This document shows, piece by piece, positions 54,011-63,799 of a stretch of DNA of 64,000 bases (positions are counted from its first letter, which is position 1; each line of letters begins with the position of its first letter). The DNA is taken from the NCBI GenBank assembly GCA_001767855.1, contig MEMF01000002.1:743493-807492 (forward strand), in the 5' to 3' direction. The stretch comes from Alphaproteobacteria bacterium RIFCSPHIGHO2_01_FULL_41_14. Its GTDB lineage: Bacteria > Pseudomonadota > Alphaproteobacteria > UBA7879 > UBA5542. Position numbers and translations under genes: made by a program. The notes under the pieces are model-generated. The model saw only the letters and a program-made list of their open reading frames with translations, was not told where the DNA came from and ran no database searches.

Positions 54011-55342
54011 TTAGAGGACCTCAGCCGCTTCGCTAACTTTCTGGAACTCTTCTTCTGATACTTCTTTTTTCTTAATTTTAACAGTTTTTAGAATAAAGTC
54101 GATGGTTTTCTCTTCCAAAATCTGGGCACGGAGATGATTCACCGCTCCCGGATTTTGGCGATAATAATCAACCACTTTGTTTTCTTGACCAGGATACCGT
54201 TGGGCTTCTTGAAGCATCAGATCTGTCAGCTCTTTCTGGGCCACTTGAATATTGTGACGTTTCCCCACATCTGCCAAAACCAGCCCTAGACGGACACGGC
54301 GTTCTGCGATTTTTTTATATTCCTCGCGCCATCTTTTAAAGTCTGCTTCTGTGGGTTCATGAAGGCCTTCTTCTCGGGCGACTTGCTGAAAAATACTGTC
54401 CAGCTCCATATCCACCATACCAGGAGGCACATCAAAAGAATAAATGGAGGCCAACTTGTTCAGCACTTCTTGCTTCGATTGCCCATGCTCCATACGAACG
54501 TGAGAGTCTTCCAAAATTTTCTGATTGGCGACTTCCATGGCTTTCAAATTTTCAAACCCATGTTTCTTCGCCAATTCATCATCAATGGCCGCCGGGATAC
54601 GTTCCATGATTTCATGAATCGTCACGTCAAAGACAACCTTTTTCCCTGCAATGGTCTTTTCATGATAGTCTTTTGGAAAGGCTAAATTAAGAGTCAATTT
54701 TTTTCCCGTATCATAACCAAGGAGGCCTTCTTCAAACCCAGGAATAAACTGTTGTGCCCCTAATTCCAGTTCATAATTTTCAGCTTTGCCACCCTTTAAA
54801 GGTTTACCATCGATTTTTCCATCAAAGTCAATGCTTACAATATCTCCAAGTTGTGTCTTGCGCTTGGTTTTGATGGGCTCATTCAGCCCCGCTGCCTTCG
54901 CGCGTAACTGGTTTAGGTGCTCTAATTTCTTAGGATCTTTTTTAATCTTATACTGGATAATCTCCAGAGACTTGAAGTCCACTTCTTCAATCTTGGGCAA
55001 TATTTCCACATGAACGATATAAGAGAAATCTTCCCCTTTTTTGTACGCCGCCTCAGGGTGAGAACACGGACGCAAAGCAGGTGTCAATTTATTATCTGTA
55101 ATCAGTTTTTGGTTAGATTCACTCATCAACGTCTCCAGAACCGCCGAGACAATTTCGTTGCCTTGGCGCTGCTCAATCACCTCAACAGGCACCTTACCTG
55201 GGCGGAATCCAGCAATGCGCGCTGTTTGGGCGCGACGCATCAATTCGGCTTGAACTTTCGACGCAATGTCCCGATGAGGGATCGTTACAACAAATTCTTT
55301 GACAAGGGTCTTTGAGGGATTTTCTTTAATTTGAATCGTCAT
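54011..55342 (-). CDS. tig: Trigger factor
   Basis: This ribosome-bound chaperone and prolyl isomerase has 443 residues in three domains. The N-terminal ribosome-binding part contains GFRPGKVP (about residues 44-51). The FKBP-type isomerase domain lies around 160-245 (QLGDIVSIDFDG, GKKLTLNLAFP), and the helical C-terminal arms follow. It is cotranscribed with clpP. Confidence 0.96.
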   Translation of the reverse strand: MTIQIKENPSKTLVKEFVVTIPHRDIASKVQAELMRRAQTARIAGFRPGKVPVEVIEQRQGNEIVSAVLETLMSESNQKLITDNKLTPALRPCSHPEAAYKKGEDFSYIVHVEILPKIEEVDFKSLEIIQYKIKKDPKKLEHLNQLRAKAAGLNEPIKTKRKTQLGDIVSIDFDGKIDGKPLKGGKAENYELELGAQQFIPGFEEGLLGYDTGKKLTLNLAFPKDYHEKTIAGKKVVFDVTIHEIMERIPAAIDDELAKKHGFENLKAMEVANQKILEDSHVRMEHGQSKQEVLNKLASIYSFDVPPGMVDMELDSIFQQVAREEGLHEPTEADFKRWREEYKKIAERRVRLGLVLADVGKRHNIQVAQKELTDLMLQEAQRYPGQENKVVDYYRQNPGAVNHLRAQILEEKTIDFILKTVKIKKKEVSEEEFQKVSEAAEVL

Positions 55343-55389
55343 TTAAAACTCTGAGTCCTTCATTATATTTACGTGTTATTGTTTTTGAA

Positions 55390-55474
55390 TGGTGCGGGTG
55401 GAGGGACTTGAACCCCCACAGCTTTCGCCGCTAGAACCTAAATCTAGTGTGTCTACCAATTTCACCACACCCGC
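55390..55474 (-). tRNA. tRNA-Leu (UAG)
   Basis: This 85-nt gene has a long variable arm. The acceptor stem GCGGGTG (5' end at 55474) pairs with CACCCGC, followed by A and an encoded CCA. The D loop contains TTGGTAGAC and the anticodon loop TTTAGGT gives UAG. The T arm contains the GGTTCAAGTCC sequence. It lies just upstream of tig on the same strand. Confidence 0.95.
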
Positions 55475-55622
55475 GAACTATGCTGGCATTTTTCACGCCA
55501 TATCTTGTTAAAGCGATTTTCTGTTATCTCGTCAAGTTTTACCTGTAAAAAAATATCATCCGACAGTTTTTTAAAACAGGGATGTATTAAATAGGTCTAA
55601 GCCACGTGGCCGATAACCCTGA

Positions 55623-55883
55623 CTATTGGTCAGAGTCTTCCGCCTCTGGATCATAGAACTTTACAGATTCATTTGGCATCACCGTAGAGATCGCATGCTT
55701 GTAGACAAGCTGTAGGTGAGATTCCCGACGCAGCATCACAGCAAAATTATCAAATCCAGTAACAATTCCCTGAAGCTTAATTCCATTTACCAAAAACATG
55801 GTTAAAGGAATCTTGTTTTTCCTCATGTGGTTTAGGAAAACATCTTGTGTGCTTTGTTTCTTTTCTGTAGTCATTTTTTCCAC
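55623..55883 (-). CDS. hfq: RNA chaperone Hfq
   Basis: This 86-residue Sm-like protein promotes sRNA-mRNA pairing. Sm1 reads [27 protein letters not shown] and Sm2 contains the YKHAIST version of the usual YKHAIST(I/V) motif. The C-terminal tail is short and acidic, as in many alphaproteobacteria. The usual downstream neighbour hflX is absent; a GCCACGTGGC palindrome (55601-55610) lies beyond the stop. Confidence 0.96.
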   Translation of the reverse strand: MEKMTTEKKQSTQDVFLNHMRKNKIPLTMFLVNGIKLQGIVTGFDNFAVMLRRESHLQLVYKHAISTVMPNESVKFYDPEAEDSDQ

Positions 55884-55893
55884 TTAATTTTGT

Positions 55894-56586
55894 TTAATTG
55901 TTCTCTTTCATATACTGAATAAGAAAATTTTTCAAATCTAAACACGAATTTAAGTAGATTTTTGGCGGAAAAAGGTTCTTTTTGTCTCTTTTTAGCTTTG
56001 GATTATTCAATAAGACGGGGACAACTCCCGCCCGATGGGCGCATTCCAGATCAGCCAACCAATCCCCAACAAGCCATACACGGTCATTGGGAAGAGGGAT
56101 TTTTTTCTTCGATAGAATGTATCGAACCGGAACAGCAGACGGTTTATCCTCTGGACAATCTTTCGATCCCACGACTTCAAAAAAGAAAGATTCAAACCCT
56201 AAATGTTTGATCTCTTTTCGCAAAATGTCACCTCTTTTATTACTGATCACGGCCATGGGCATTCCTAAAGTGTGCAAAAATGCCAGCACCTCCCCTGCCC
56301 CTTCTGTTTGTTTCAAACAAGACAAATGATTCTCATGGATATGGCGATAAAAGGTAGTCTCTGCCTCTTTCGCCCGCGCCCCAAAAATATGGGGAAAATA
56401 ATCCCTCAGAGAGGTGCCTGGCAACTGATGCAAGGTATCAATGGGTAAAGGGTCCATCCCCACCGCCTCAAATGTTTTCAAATAGGCTTCTGCGATCAAT
56501 TCTTTGGTGTCTACCAACACACCATCCCAATCAAAGAGAATAGCGACAGGGTTTAAACAAACCTTTTTGTCTAAGATCTCAGCCAT
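55894..56586 (-). CDS. HAD-superfamily phosphatase (phosphoglycolate phosphatase-like)
   Basis: This 230-residue HAD hydrolase starts at the ATG at 56584-56586. Motif I is LFDWDGVLVDT, motif II is AVISNK, motif III Lys is in EDKPSAVPV, and motif IV is LVGDWLADLECA. The cap domain lies between I and II. The substrate cannot be fixed; phosphoglycolate or another small phosphate ester is plausible. It overlaps dat by 8 nt and precedes hfq, so it sits inside the ntr-hfq gene block. Confidence 0.85.
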   Translation of the reverse strand: MAEILDKKVCLNPVAILFDWDGVLVDTKELIAEAYLKTFEAVGMDPLPIDTLHQLPGTSLRDYFPHIFGARAKEAETTFYRHIHENHLSCLKQTEGAGEVLAFLHTLGMPMAVISNKRGDILRKEIKHLGFESFFFEVVGSKDCPEDKPSAVPVRYILSKKKIPLPNDRVWLVGDWLADLECAHRAGVVPVLLNNPKLKRDKKNLFPPKIYLNSCLDLKNFLIQYMKENN

Positions 56587-57427
56587 GGCGAAGACCGTCT
56601 TCCACAAATCTGAGATACGCTTGATGTAATCTTCGACTGATAGGGCCAGGAACCCCCGTTCCAATTTTCCGATCATTGATCTGAACAACAGGAGTCAACG
56701 GCGCATTCGAGCTGCTGTTAAATGCCTCCTCCGCTTGATAGGCGTCCTTCACCGTAAACGATTTTTCCACCACGGGGATTTTCTCTTGGGCCGCCAGCAT
56801 TATAAGTCGCTTTCGGGTGATGCCTCCTAAGATATTACATGTGGTGGGTGCTGTATAGAGACGTCCCTCTTTTACAATCCATGCATTGGAGAGACTACCC
56901 TCAGAAATAACGTCCCCTTCCCCCACCAACCATCCCTCAAAAGCGTTCTCTTCAAAGGCTTTTTGTTTGGCTAAAACATTCGGCAACAAGTTGGTGGTTT
57001 TAATGTCACATCTTTTCCATCGCGTGTCCGGAAGTGTAATGATTTTTTTGGGCTCAAAAGATGTGAAGAGCTGTCTTTTGATGACCACCACCAGCGTCGG
57101 ACTTGCCCCCACCGGAAACAAATGGTTTCGAGGAGCCTGACCCCGCGAAATTTGGATATAAACAAATCCTTCTTGGATGCGGTTTTTTCTCCGCAAATGA
57201 CGCACATGCATCATCAACGTAGCACGCGGAAGGGGAACGGGGATTTTAAGTTCTAAAAGGGATCGTTCTAACCGATCCAGATGCCCCTCAGCATCCACAT
57301 AAAAATCGCCAACGAAATGGATAACCTCGTAAATGGAATCCCCAAATTGAAAGCCTCGGTCTTCAATAGAGATACGGGCAGACGCCATATCTACATAGGC
57401 TCCGTCTACAAAGGCTACTCTACTCAT
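56579..57427 (-). CDS. dat: D-amino acid aminotransferase-like PLP enzyme (class IV)
   Basis: This 282-residue fold-type IV aminotransferase starts MSRVAFVDGAYVDMASARISIEDRGFQFGD. The PLP lysine is in CDIKTTNLLPNVLAKQKA, and the phosphate-binding Glu is in SEGSLSNAW. In bacteria such enzymes supply D-glutamate or D-alanine for the cell wall, or act on branched-chain amino acids. The position between trkA and hfq matches the dat gene of other alphaproteobacteria. It overlaps trkA by 8 nt. Confidence 0.9.
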   Translation of the reverse strand: MSRVAFVDGAYVDMASARISIEDRGFQFGDSIYEVIHFVGDFYVDAEGHLDRLERSLLELKIPVPLPRATLMMHVRHLRRKNRIQEGFVYIQISRGQAPRNHLFPVGASPTLVVVIKRQLFTSFEPKKIITLPDTRWKRCDIKTTNLLPNVLAKQKAFEENAFEGWLVGEGDVISEGSLSNAWIVKEGRLYTAPTTCNILGGITRKRLIMLAAQEKIPVVEKSFTVKDAYQAEEAFNSSSNAPLTPVVQINDRKIGTGVPGPISRRLHQAYLRFVEDGLRHG

Positions 57428-58787
57428 TCCGAGACCGCAGCATTTTCTCAACACGGCCGATATAAGTGTTGTTCACTAAGAGAATCAAGTGATCGTCCTC
57501 CTCGATAAATTCTTCCGAACTAGGAATATAAAACACGCCATCGCGCACAATCCCCCCCACAATAGATTTTTCATGGATGTTCAGCAGGGCGAATTTTTCC
57601 CCAATCAGTTTGGAATCAGAGGGCACATTGGCTTCAAAAATTTCCCCTACCTGACCTTGCAAGACATGAGCAGTTCGAATAGATCCGCGACGAATGTGGT
57701 TCAAAATGGTAGAGATGGTGATAAAGCCCGGGTTCAGGATGCTATCTACCCCGAGGGAGGGTAAAAATTTGGGGTACATCATGTTGCTCACCAATGTTGT
57801 TACCCGAGGAACACCCAAACTTTTTCCGAGGAGTGAGGACAAAATATTCGCAGCATCATCATTTGTAACCGACACAAGCATATCTGTTTGGGAGACCTTT
57901 GCCTCTTTCATCACATTTAAATCAATCACGTTCCCATGCAACACCACAACATTTTCCAGGGCTTCTGCCAAAAATCGGGCGCGCTCTCTATTATTCTCAA
58001 TAACCTTTAACGATACTTCTGGCATTTCTCTGAGAATACCTTGGGCCAAATACAACCCTACATTCCCCCCCCCTGCGATGATAATTTTTCCGAGTGGTTC
58101 AGACTTAATCCCAAACACAGCCAAGAAACGGGGTAGTTTGTCTCTTTCCACCAACACATAGACATCATCTCCCGATTGCAAATAATCGTGGGCCTGGGGA
58201 ATGATAAATTGATCACTTCTAAAAATACCCAAAATGCGGAAAGGAAGCCCCGAGAACTGTTCCCCAATTTGTCTGAGTGGAATATTGTTCATGGGAGAAT
58301 GTTCATCAAAATGCAGAAACAAAACCACCGCTTCTGAATTCTTCAAATGCAAAACTTCCATAACCCCAGGAATCTTCAGATTCGATAAAATAACTTGGGC
58401 CACCTGACGCTCGGGCGAAATAATGTAATCGATAGGAAAATTGTGAATGGTTTTATCCAACCATCTCGAGTTGAGATAACTTTGATTGCGAATATGCGCA
58501 ATCTTGACGGGAATGTTCAGAAGAGACTGCGCGATTTGACATGCAATGATGTTATGCTCGTCTGACACCATCACCGCAATGAGAATATCCGTATCGTTCC
58601 CCGCCAATTCTTCTAGTAAATCAGGGTTGGACCCTCGTCCCACCACAGCCTGGACATCCAATGTCTCTCGCACATATCCAATAAGATCAGGAGATTCATC
58701 AATAATAATGATATCGTTTTCTTCTGCTGCTAAATAAGAGGCAATGTTGTAACCAATCTGATTGGCCCCACAAATGACGACCTTCAT
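57420..58787 (-). CDS. trkA: Trk potassium uptake regulatory protein TrkA
   Basis: This 455-residue cytoplasmic NAD(H)/ATP-binding gate of the Trk K+ channel has two repeated RCK units. Each starts with a Rossmann strand: VVICGANQIGYNIA (residue 3) and IIIAGGGNVGLYLAQ (about residue 233). TrkA-C domains follow each. The membrane partner TrkH/G is not in the window. It overlaps ntrX by four bases and dat by eight. Confidence 0.93.
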   Translation of the reverse strand: MKVVICGANQIGYNIASYLAAEENDIIIIDESPDLIGYVRETLDVQAVVGRGSNPDLLEELAGNDTDILIAVMVSDEHNIIACQIAQSLLNIPVKIAHIRNQSYLNSRWLDKTIHNFPIDYIISPERQVAQVILSNLKIPGVMEVLHLKNSEAVVLFLHFDEHSPMNNIPLRQIGEQFSGLPFRILGIFRSDQFIIPQAHDYLQSGDDVYVLVERDKLPRFLAVFGIKSEPLGKIIIAGGGNVGLYLAQGILREMPEVSLKVIENNRERARFLAEALENVVVLHGNVIDLNVMKEAKVSQTDMLVSVTNDDAANILSSLLGKSLGVPRVTTLVSNMMYPKFLPSLGVDSILNPGFITISTILNHIRRGSIRTAHVLQGQVGEIFEANVPSDSKLIGEKFALLNIHEKSIVGGIVRDGVFYIPSSEEFIEEDDHLILLVNNTYIGRVEKMLRSRNE

Positions 58788-60154
58788 TGTCCTTCTTCCA
58801 CATATTCAGGCGTCTCCAACCCAAGCTGCTTAATTTTGCGGTGGAGCGCTGTTCGATCCATCCCAACCGATCGAGATGTTTTAGCGATATTGCCATTAAA
58901 CCGGCGTATATGAAGGGCCAGGTACACTTTTTCAAATTTTTCCCGCGCTTCTTTTAATGCTAAACTTAAAATCCATTCTTTATTAAAGACTTCTGAAATC
59001 ATTTTTTGATTATCGAGCTTTAATTCAGTTGGCAACATTTGTGCTGTGATATCAATGTCAGAGGGGTACGTAATAAACAACCACTCAACAACGTTCCGGA
59101 GTTGGCGAATATTCCCAGGCCACTCGCACGCTTGCATCACAATCCGAGCATCTTGTGACAAAATTTTTTCTGCCTCCTGCTTGCCCTGCGCCATTCTTTG
59201 AATCAAGTGATCACAGAGGAAAGGAATGTCTTCACACCGTTCGGAAAGGTTGGGAACCTTCATAAATACAACATTAAGACGATAATAAAGATCTTGGTGA
59301 AACTTATTTTCTTTAACAAATTGCCCTAAATCTTCTGTGGTTCCACAAATAAAGCGAGTCTGCGTGACAACCACGCCCCCTCCTCCTCGCGTGAACTTTC
59401 CTTCTCGGAGGATTTGTAAAAATTTTAATTGTGATTCCATAGGCATATCTTGGATATCACTTAAATAAATTGTGCCGCCTGATGCGGTCTCTAAAACACC
59501 GGATGATCGTTCTGTCCCTAAGAACTTTGCTTCAAAATCGACCGCTGATAATTGGGCACAGCTCACCACAATAAAGGGCTTGTTGGCGCGGACTGATTTC
59601 TCATGAATAAGATGGGCAATGGATTGTTTCCCTACCCCCGCAGATCCTTGAATGAGAACACGCCCATTTGTTTTAGCCGTTCGCTCAATAGACTGCCGCA
59701 ATAAGTTAACTTGAGAAGAAACACCGACCAGATCCTGAGGCTTGTCCACAATCTCCTTGAGATGATCAAGTTCTTTTCTTAAGACGGAAAATTCGATAGC
59801 CCGCGAAATGGTGGCCAAAAGTCGGTCCGTCTTAAACGGCTTTTCAATGAAATCATACGCCCCTTTTTTCAGCGAGCTCACCGCTGTCTCTACGGTGCCA
59901 TGACCGCTGATCATGATGACTGGCACAGAGGAATCAATCTGCTTAATCAGATCCAAAAAATAAACACCATCAAAACGAGGATTGGCAAGCCAGACATCTA
60001 AGAGCACCACACTTGGGCGATGTGTCTTGATTTTATCTAAAGCTTGTTCACCGGTTTCCACGGCAATAGTTTCGTATCCCTCGTCCTGCAAAACACCGGA
60101 CAAAAGTTGGCGAATATCCACTTGATCATCAACAATTAAAACGACTGGCTTCAT
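58784..60154 (-). CDS. ntrX: Response regulator NtrX with degenerate AAA+ domain
   Basis: This 456-residue NtrC-family regulator has an intact receiver domain (1-120; phospho-acceptor Asp53 in VLLDVWL, Lys105 in EKPF). In the AAA+ domain Walker A is GSAGVGKQ (170-177), but Walker B reads GGTIYLSD in place of GGTLFLDE. The sigma-54 contact motif GAFTGA is missing (LGTERSSGVLETA). The C-terminal Fis-type helix-turn-helix is preserved (NIAKTSRSVGMDRTALHRKIKQLG). It probably binds DNA and responds to NtrY without acting as a sigma-54 ATPase. It lies 25 nt after ntrY. Confidence 0.9.
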   Translation of the reverse strand: MKPVVLIVDDQVDIRQLLSGVLQDEGYETIAVETGEQALDKIKTHRPSVVLLDVWLANPRFDGVYFLDLIKQIDSSVPVIMISGHGTVETAVSSLKKGAYDFIEKPFKTDRLLATISRAIEFSVLRKELDHLKEIVDKPQDLVGVSSQVNLLRQSIERTAKTNGRVLIQGSAGVGKQSIAHLIHEKSVRANKPFIVVSCAQLSAVDFEAKFLGTERSSGVLETASGGTIYLSDIQDMPMESQLKFLQILREGKFTRGGGGVVVTQTRFICGTTEDLGQFVKENKFHQDLYYRLNVVFMKVPNLSERCEDIPFLCDHLIQRMAQGKQEAEKILSQDARIVMQACEWPGNIRQLRNVVEWLFITYPSDIDITAQMLPTELKLDNQKMISEVFNKEWILSLALKEAREKFEKVYLALHIRRFNGNIAKTSRSVGMDRTALHRKIKQLGLETPEYVEEGQ

Positions 60155-60179
60155 GATACGACTCTCTGTGACGACTTTA

Positions 60180-62390
60180 TCATATCTTTTCCATGATTGG
60201 GAATATTAAAGAAATCGTCGCTCCCAATCCTTTCTTTCTATTGGCGAGCTCTAGAGTTCCTTGATGGTCCTCCATAATTCGCTTCACGATGGACAAACCC
60301 AATCCTGTGCCGGCAGGACGCGTAGTGACATAAGGATCCATCAAATTGTCCTGCAAGTCTTCTGGAAACCCTGGGCCGTTGTCTTCCACCAAGACCGTCG
60401 CCTTTTTCTCTGAGACCTTTAAAATAAGAGAAATTTTTCCTTTTTTCTTTGGCAACAGAGCAGACTCTAAAATAGATTCCATAGAATTTTTCACAACATT
60501 CAGTAACGCTTGGGAAACTTGCTGTTCATCACACAGAATGATCACCTCCGTTGAAGGCACCTTTACCTCAAACTCAATGCTTGAGGGGGCCACATTTTTT
60601 TGCAAAGAAACCACCTGATGAATAATACGGACTAAGTTTTCTTCTTTCATTACAGATATGGGCATCCGCGCAAAAGATGAAAATTCAGACACCATATTCC
60701 CAATATACGCCACCTGTCGAGTAATGGTGTCCACACATTCTAAAAAAGTCTCAGGAGAGGTTGTAATTTCTTTTACATACTTCCTCTTCATCCGTTCTGC
60801 CGCCAAATGGATGGGTGTCAAAGGGTTTTTAATTTCATGGGCTACCCGACGCGCCACATCTGACCACGCCGCCTGTTTTTGTGCATTCAGTAATCGTGTA
60901 ATTTCATCCAGCGTCACCACATACCCTGTTGATTTTCCTTCTTCGTCTCTTTCTCCCAATACTCGGATAAGGAAAACATGCTGCAGACCCCGAATTTGAA
61001 ACATGACTTGTTGTTCAAAAAAAGTATCATGTGATCGTAGGGGGGCTGACAATACTTCCCCCAACGGCGGGAAAACGGTCGCTAATTTTTGACCAATTTT
61101 CTTGGAAAGATTCACATTCAATAAGTCAGACGCCCGCTGATTCGGATACAGAATCTTTCCGCATTCATCCAACCCAATAACCCCCACAGAGACACCGGCT
61201 AAAGTGGATTCAATGAATTGTTTTCGGGTCTCCAACTCTTTGTTCGTTTTAAGAAGTTCAGATTGTTGGTACTGTATCTTCTGAGCCATTCGGTTAAAAG
61301 CGCGGCTTAATACATTCATCTCATCTTCTTGGTTTTTCTTCTGCTCAGGAACGCGTGTGTTTAAATTTCCCGACCTCATTCTTTCCGCCGCATCAATGAG
61401 ATGGCGAATGGGGGCGATGAGACGGCTGGAAATGGAGATCCCAGCCCAGATGGAAGCTAGCAATAACAACAAGGCTACCACCGAAAAAAGCGCCATAACC
61501 AAAAGTTCAAACCCTGTGCGGTGACCTTCTAGAATCCCGTATTCCGTAAAAATTTCTTCAGATTTTTTTAAATGTTGCAGAACCTTAGGATCAACAGATC
61601 TCCCCACAAAGAGAAACACGCCCGGACGCCCGGGAAGAGCAATCAACGCCCTGAGACGATCGTGCGTATTGCTGCTGAGGAGGGCGACTTTCCCCTTTTG
61701 AGCCCGTTCCAAAGCCCAGGTGGGGACAGGTTCGAACTGCAGAGCGAAGGTTAAATGAGATCGACCCAGCAGCGTCTGCTCTTGATCAAAAACAATGGCT
61801 TCGGTTAAAGAACGTAAAGAGGCCATCACCGTCAGATAATGATCAAACGTACGCCGATCTTTAACCAACTGAGGAAACTCTTGGTTCAGGTCATACGCCA
61901 TAAGGGAGGCATCTTTCGCCACAATGTTTTGATGCTCCTCCATGTAAGAGGAAGAAACGGCCACCGACTCTGCGAGCGCTCCTTTAATACGGCTGCTAAA
62001 CCAATCTTGAATGCCATAATGAAAAAAAAGAATGGCAAAGATGGTCATAGAAATGGCCGGAATAATGGAAACAATGGCAAAAAGGGCCGTAATGCGAACA
62101 TGTATTTTAGAGCCGGCCAGCCCCTGTTGACGATCCACCCAAATTTTTACAATTTGTTTGGCAATCACCGCCCCTAATAAAAGAAGCACCACCACATCCA
62201 CCCCTAAGAGGATGAAAAGATGTCGATTGGACATATCGAAAACAGAAAACCCGGCCAAAACACCAATAGTCAACAATCCAAAGAAAAGACCCGATAAAAT
62301 AAGGGTTAACGGAATTTGATCCAACAGTTTCAAAGTGCGGAGAGAAGAAAAGGGCATCAGGCTAAAGGTTTTTTTTACTCTCTCAATCAC
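60180..62390 (-). CDS. ntrY: Sensor histidine kinase NtrY
   Basis: This 736-residue membrane kinase has three or four N-terminal helices, a periplasmic sensor region (about 120-290), and a HAMP domain (APIRHLIDAAERMRSGNL). A PAS domain (about 385-490), the phospho-His in VAHEIKNPLTPIHLAAERM and a HATPase domain (NVVKNSMES, DNGPGFP, GTGLGLSIVKR) follow. All catalytic boxes are intact. It partners NtrX in nitrogen, redox or cell-cycle control depending on species. It overlaps the Fis-like gene by 8 nt. Confidence 0.95.
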   Translation of the reverse strand: MIERVKKTFSLMPFSSLRTLKLLDQIPLTLILSGLFFGLLTIGVLAGFSVFDMSNRHLFILLGVDVVVLLLLGAVIAKQIVKIWVDRQQGLAGSKIHVRITALFAIVSIIPAISMTIFAILFFHYGIQDWFSSRIKGALAESVAVSSSYMEEHQNIVAKDASLMAYDLNQEFPQLVKDRRTFDHYLTVMASLRSLTEAIVFDQEQTLLGRSHLTFALQFEPVPTWALERAQKGKVALLSSNTHDRLRALIALPGRPGVFLFVGRSVDPKVLQHLKKSEEIFTEYGILEGHRTGFELLVMALFSVVALLLLLASIWAGISISSRLIAPIRHLIDAAERMRSGNLNTRVPEQKKNQEDEMNVLSRAFNRMAQKIQYQQSELLKTNKELETRKQFIESTLAGVSVGVIGLDECGKILYPNQRASDLLNVNLSKKIGQKLATVFPPLGEVLSAPLRSHDTFFEQQVMFQIRGLQHVFLIRVLGERDEEGKSTGYVVTLDEITRLLNAQKQAAWSDVARRVAHEIKNPLTPIHLAAERMKRKYVKEITTSPETFLECVDTITRQVAYIGNMVSEFSSFARMPISVMKEENLVRIIHQVVSLQKNVAPSSIEFEVKVPSTEVIILCDEQQVSQALLNVVKNSMESILESALLPKKKGKISLILKVSEKKATVLVEDNGPGFPEDLQDNLMDPYVTTRPAGTGLGLSIVKRIMEDHQGTLELANRKKGLGATISLIFPIMEKI

Positions 62391-62679
62391 TTTTTTTCCT
62401 AACTTTAGAGAGATTCAAAGCAATCATTTTCTTCTTAAGGGTGTTGCGGTTTAGTCCTAAAATGACCGCCGCCTTTGATTGGTTATACCGTGTCTTTTTC
62501 AAAACCAATTCTATCAATGGCCGTTCCGTTCCTTGCACAATCAATTCATACAATCCGTTTAAACATAAGAGGTGCTCTTTATTGGATTCCAAATAGGCCT
62601 CCACAAGCTGGCTCAAAGTGGCGGGAGAAGGGGGTTTGTTCTCTCTCACTTTTTTAAGCTTCTCCTTCCAATGTTCCAT
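62383..62679 (-). CDS. Stand-alone Fis-like DNA-binding protein, NtrC C-terminal remnant
   Basis: This 98-residue protein consists only of a short helical N-terminus and a Fis-type helix-turn-helix: [18 protein letters not shown], then [20 protein letters not shown]. The [10 protein letters not shown] and ERPLIEL wording is that of the NtrC C-terminus. The gene sits exactly where ntrB-ntrC belong, between dusB and ntrY. Receiver and AAA+ domains are wholly absent, but the frame is intact and overlaps both neighbours (26 nt with dusB, 8 nt with ntrY). I infer a functional Fis-like nucleoid or regulatory protein derived by deletion from NtrC. Confidence 0.85.
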   Translation of the reverse strand: MEHWKEKLKKVRENKPPSPATLSQLVEAYLESNKEHLLCLNGLYELIVQGTERPLIELVLKKTRYNQSKAAVILGLNRNTLKKKMIALNLSKVRKKSD

Positions 62680-63634
62680 AAAATTTGCGCACCAAATTTT
62701 TGAGTGCCTCTGCTGTTTCTTGTTGATTAATCTGAACGCGAAAATCAGCTGAGTTATGCAACCCGCGACTATACCACCCGAGATGTTTCCGAGACATTCT
62801 CACCCCCGTGTACTCTCCATAATGCTCCATCATATCTTCCAAATGGCCCAAAATGGTTTCTTCCTGCACCGCCAAAGAGGGGTCAGGCAATCTTTCCCCC
62901 GTTTTTAAAAAATGATTAACCTGTGACAAAAACCAAGGCCGACCATATGACCCCCGACCGATCATCACCCCATCCGCTCCAGACTCTGACAAAAGACGTT
63001 GGGCATCTTCAACAGTTTTCACATCCCCATTGCCGATCACAGGAATGGAGACAGCCTCTTTAACTTGTCTGATAAACGGCCAATTCGCAATGCCATTATA
63101 AAGCTGGCATCGGGTACGGCCATGAACCGTGATCATTTGAATGCCACAGTCTTCCGCAATCTTCGCCAATTTGGGGGCATTTAAATGGGCATGGTCCCAC
63201 CCCATTCTCATTTTCAGGGTTACCGGTACCTTGACTGCTTTCACCGTGGCGTCGATGATCTGAGAGGCTAATAATTCATCCTTCATCAAGGCGGAGCCCG
63301 CATACCCATTGGTTACTTTTTTCATGGGACATCCCATATTGATGTCGATCACCGACGCCCCTCTGTCCTCATTCAATTTGGCCGCTTCTGCCATCACCTC
63401 TGGTTCACATCCCGCCAATTGAACCACCTGAGGAAAGTCTTCTAAATCATGCTTAGCTTTCAAGAGAGATTGCTTGGTTTCTAAAATCATGGCACGACTA
63501 GCGATCATTTCTGACACCACTAATCCGACCCCTCCATGCCGCTTAACCAATCGCCGAAAAGGCAAATCGCTCACCCCCGACATGGGCCCCAATAAAACGT
63601 TTGATTCTAACTCAATGGAATTAATTTTTAACAT
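62654..63634 (-). CDS. dusB: tRNA-dihydrouridine synthase (DusB/NifR3)
   Basis: This FMN-dependent enzyme reduces uridines in the tRNA D loop. Its TIM-barrel domain has [33 protein letters not shown] with the catalytic Cys, [25 protein letters not shown] and VIGNGDV. I chose the ATG at 63632-63634 (326 residues, MLKINSIEL). It heads the dusB-fis-ntrY-ntrX-trkA-dat-hfq block, as in other alphaproteobacteria. Confidence 0.94.
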   Translation of the reverse strand: MLKINSIELESNVLLGPMSGVSDLPFRRLVKRHGGVGLVVSEMIASRAMILETKQSLLKAKHDLEDFPQVVQLAGCEPEVMAEAAKLNEDRGASVIDINMGCPMKKVTNGYAGSALMKDELLASQIIDATVKAVKVPVTLKMRMGWDHAHLNAPKLAKIAEDCGIQMITVHGRTRCQLYNGIANWPFIRQVKEAVSIPVIGNGDVKTVEDAQRLLSESGADGVMIGRGSYGRPWFLSQVNHFLKTGERLPDPSLAVQEETILGHLEDMMEHYGEYTGVRMSRKHLGWYSRGLHNSADFRVQINQQETAEALKNLVRKFYGTLEGEA

Positions 63635-63799
63635 CACGCGTTCAAAATTGCTCAAATAATAAGCAATTTACATGACTTCTCCCCCTCTGACAAGGCTGAG
63701 CTATATTTTTACGCCAGATTTTTCCCTTATCTCATAAGTTCAGTTGACAAACCCTAGGGGGAGGGGGATAAATTAAACAAAAGAGCTAAGGGAAAAAAG

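Noticed and set aside
55601..55610. GCCACGTGGC palindrome downstream of hfq as an operator or terminator
   Set aside because: It has no T-run and no second copy in the window; a ten-base palindrome is weak evidence by itself.
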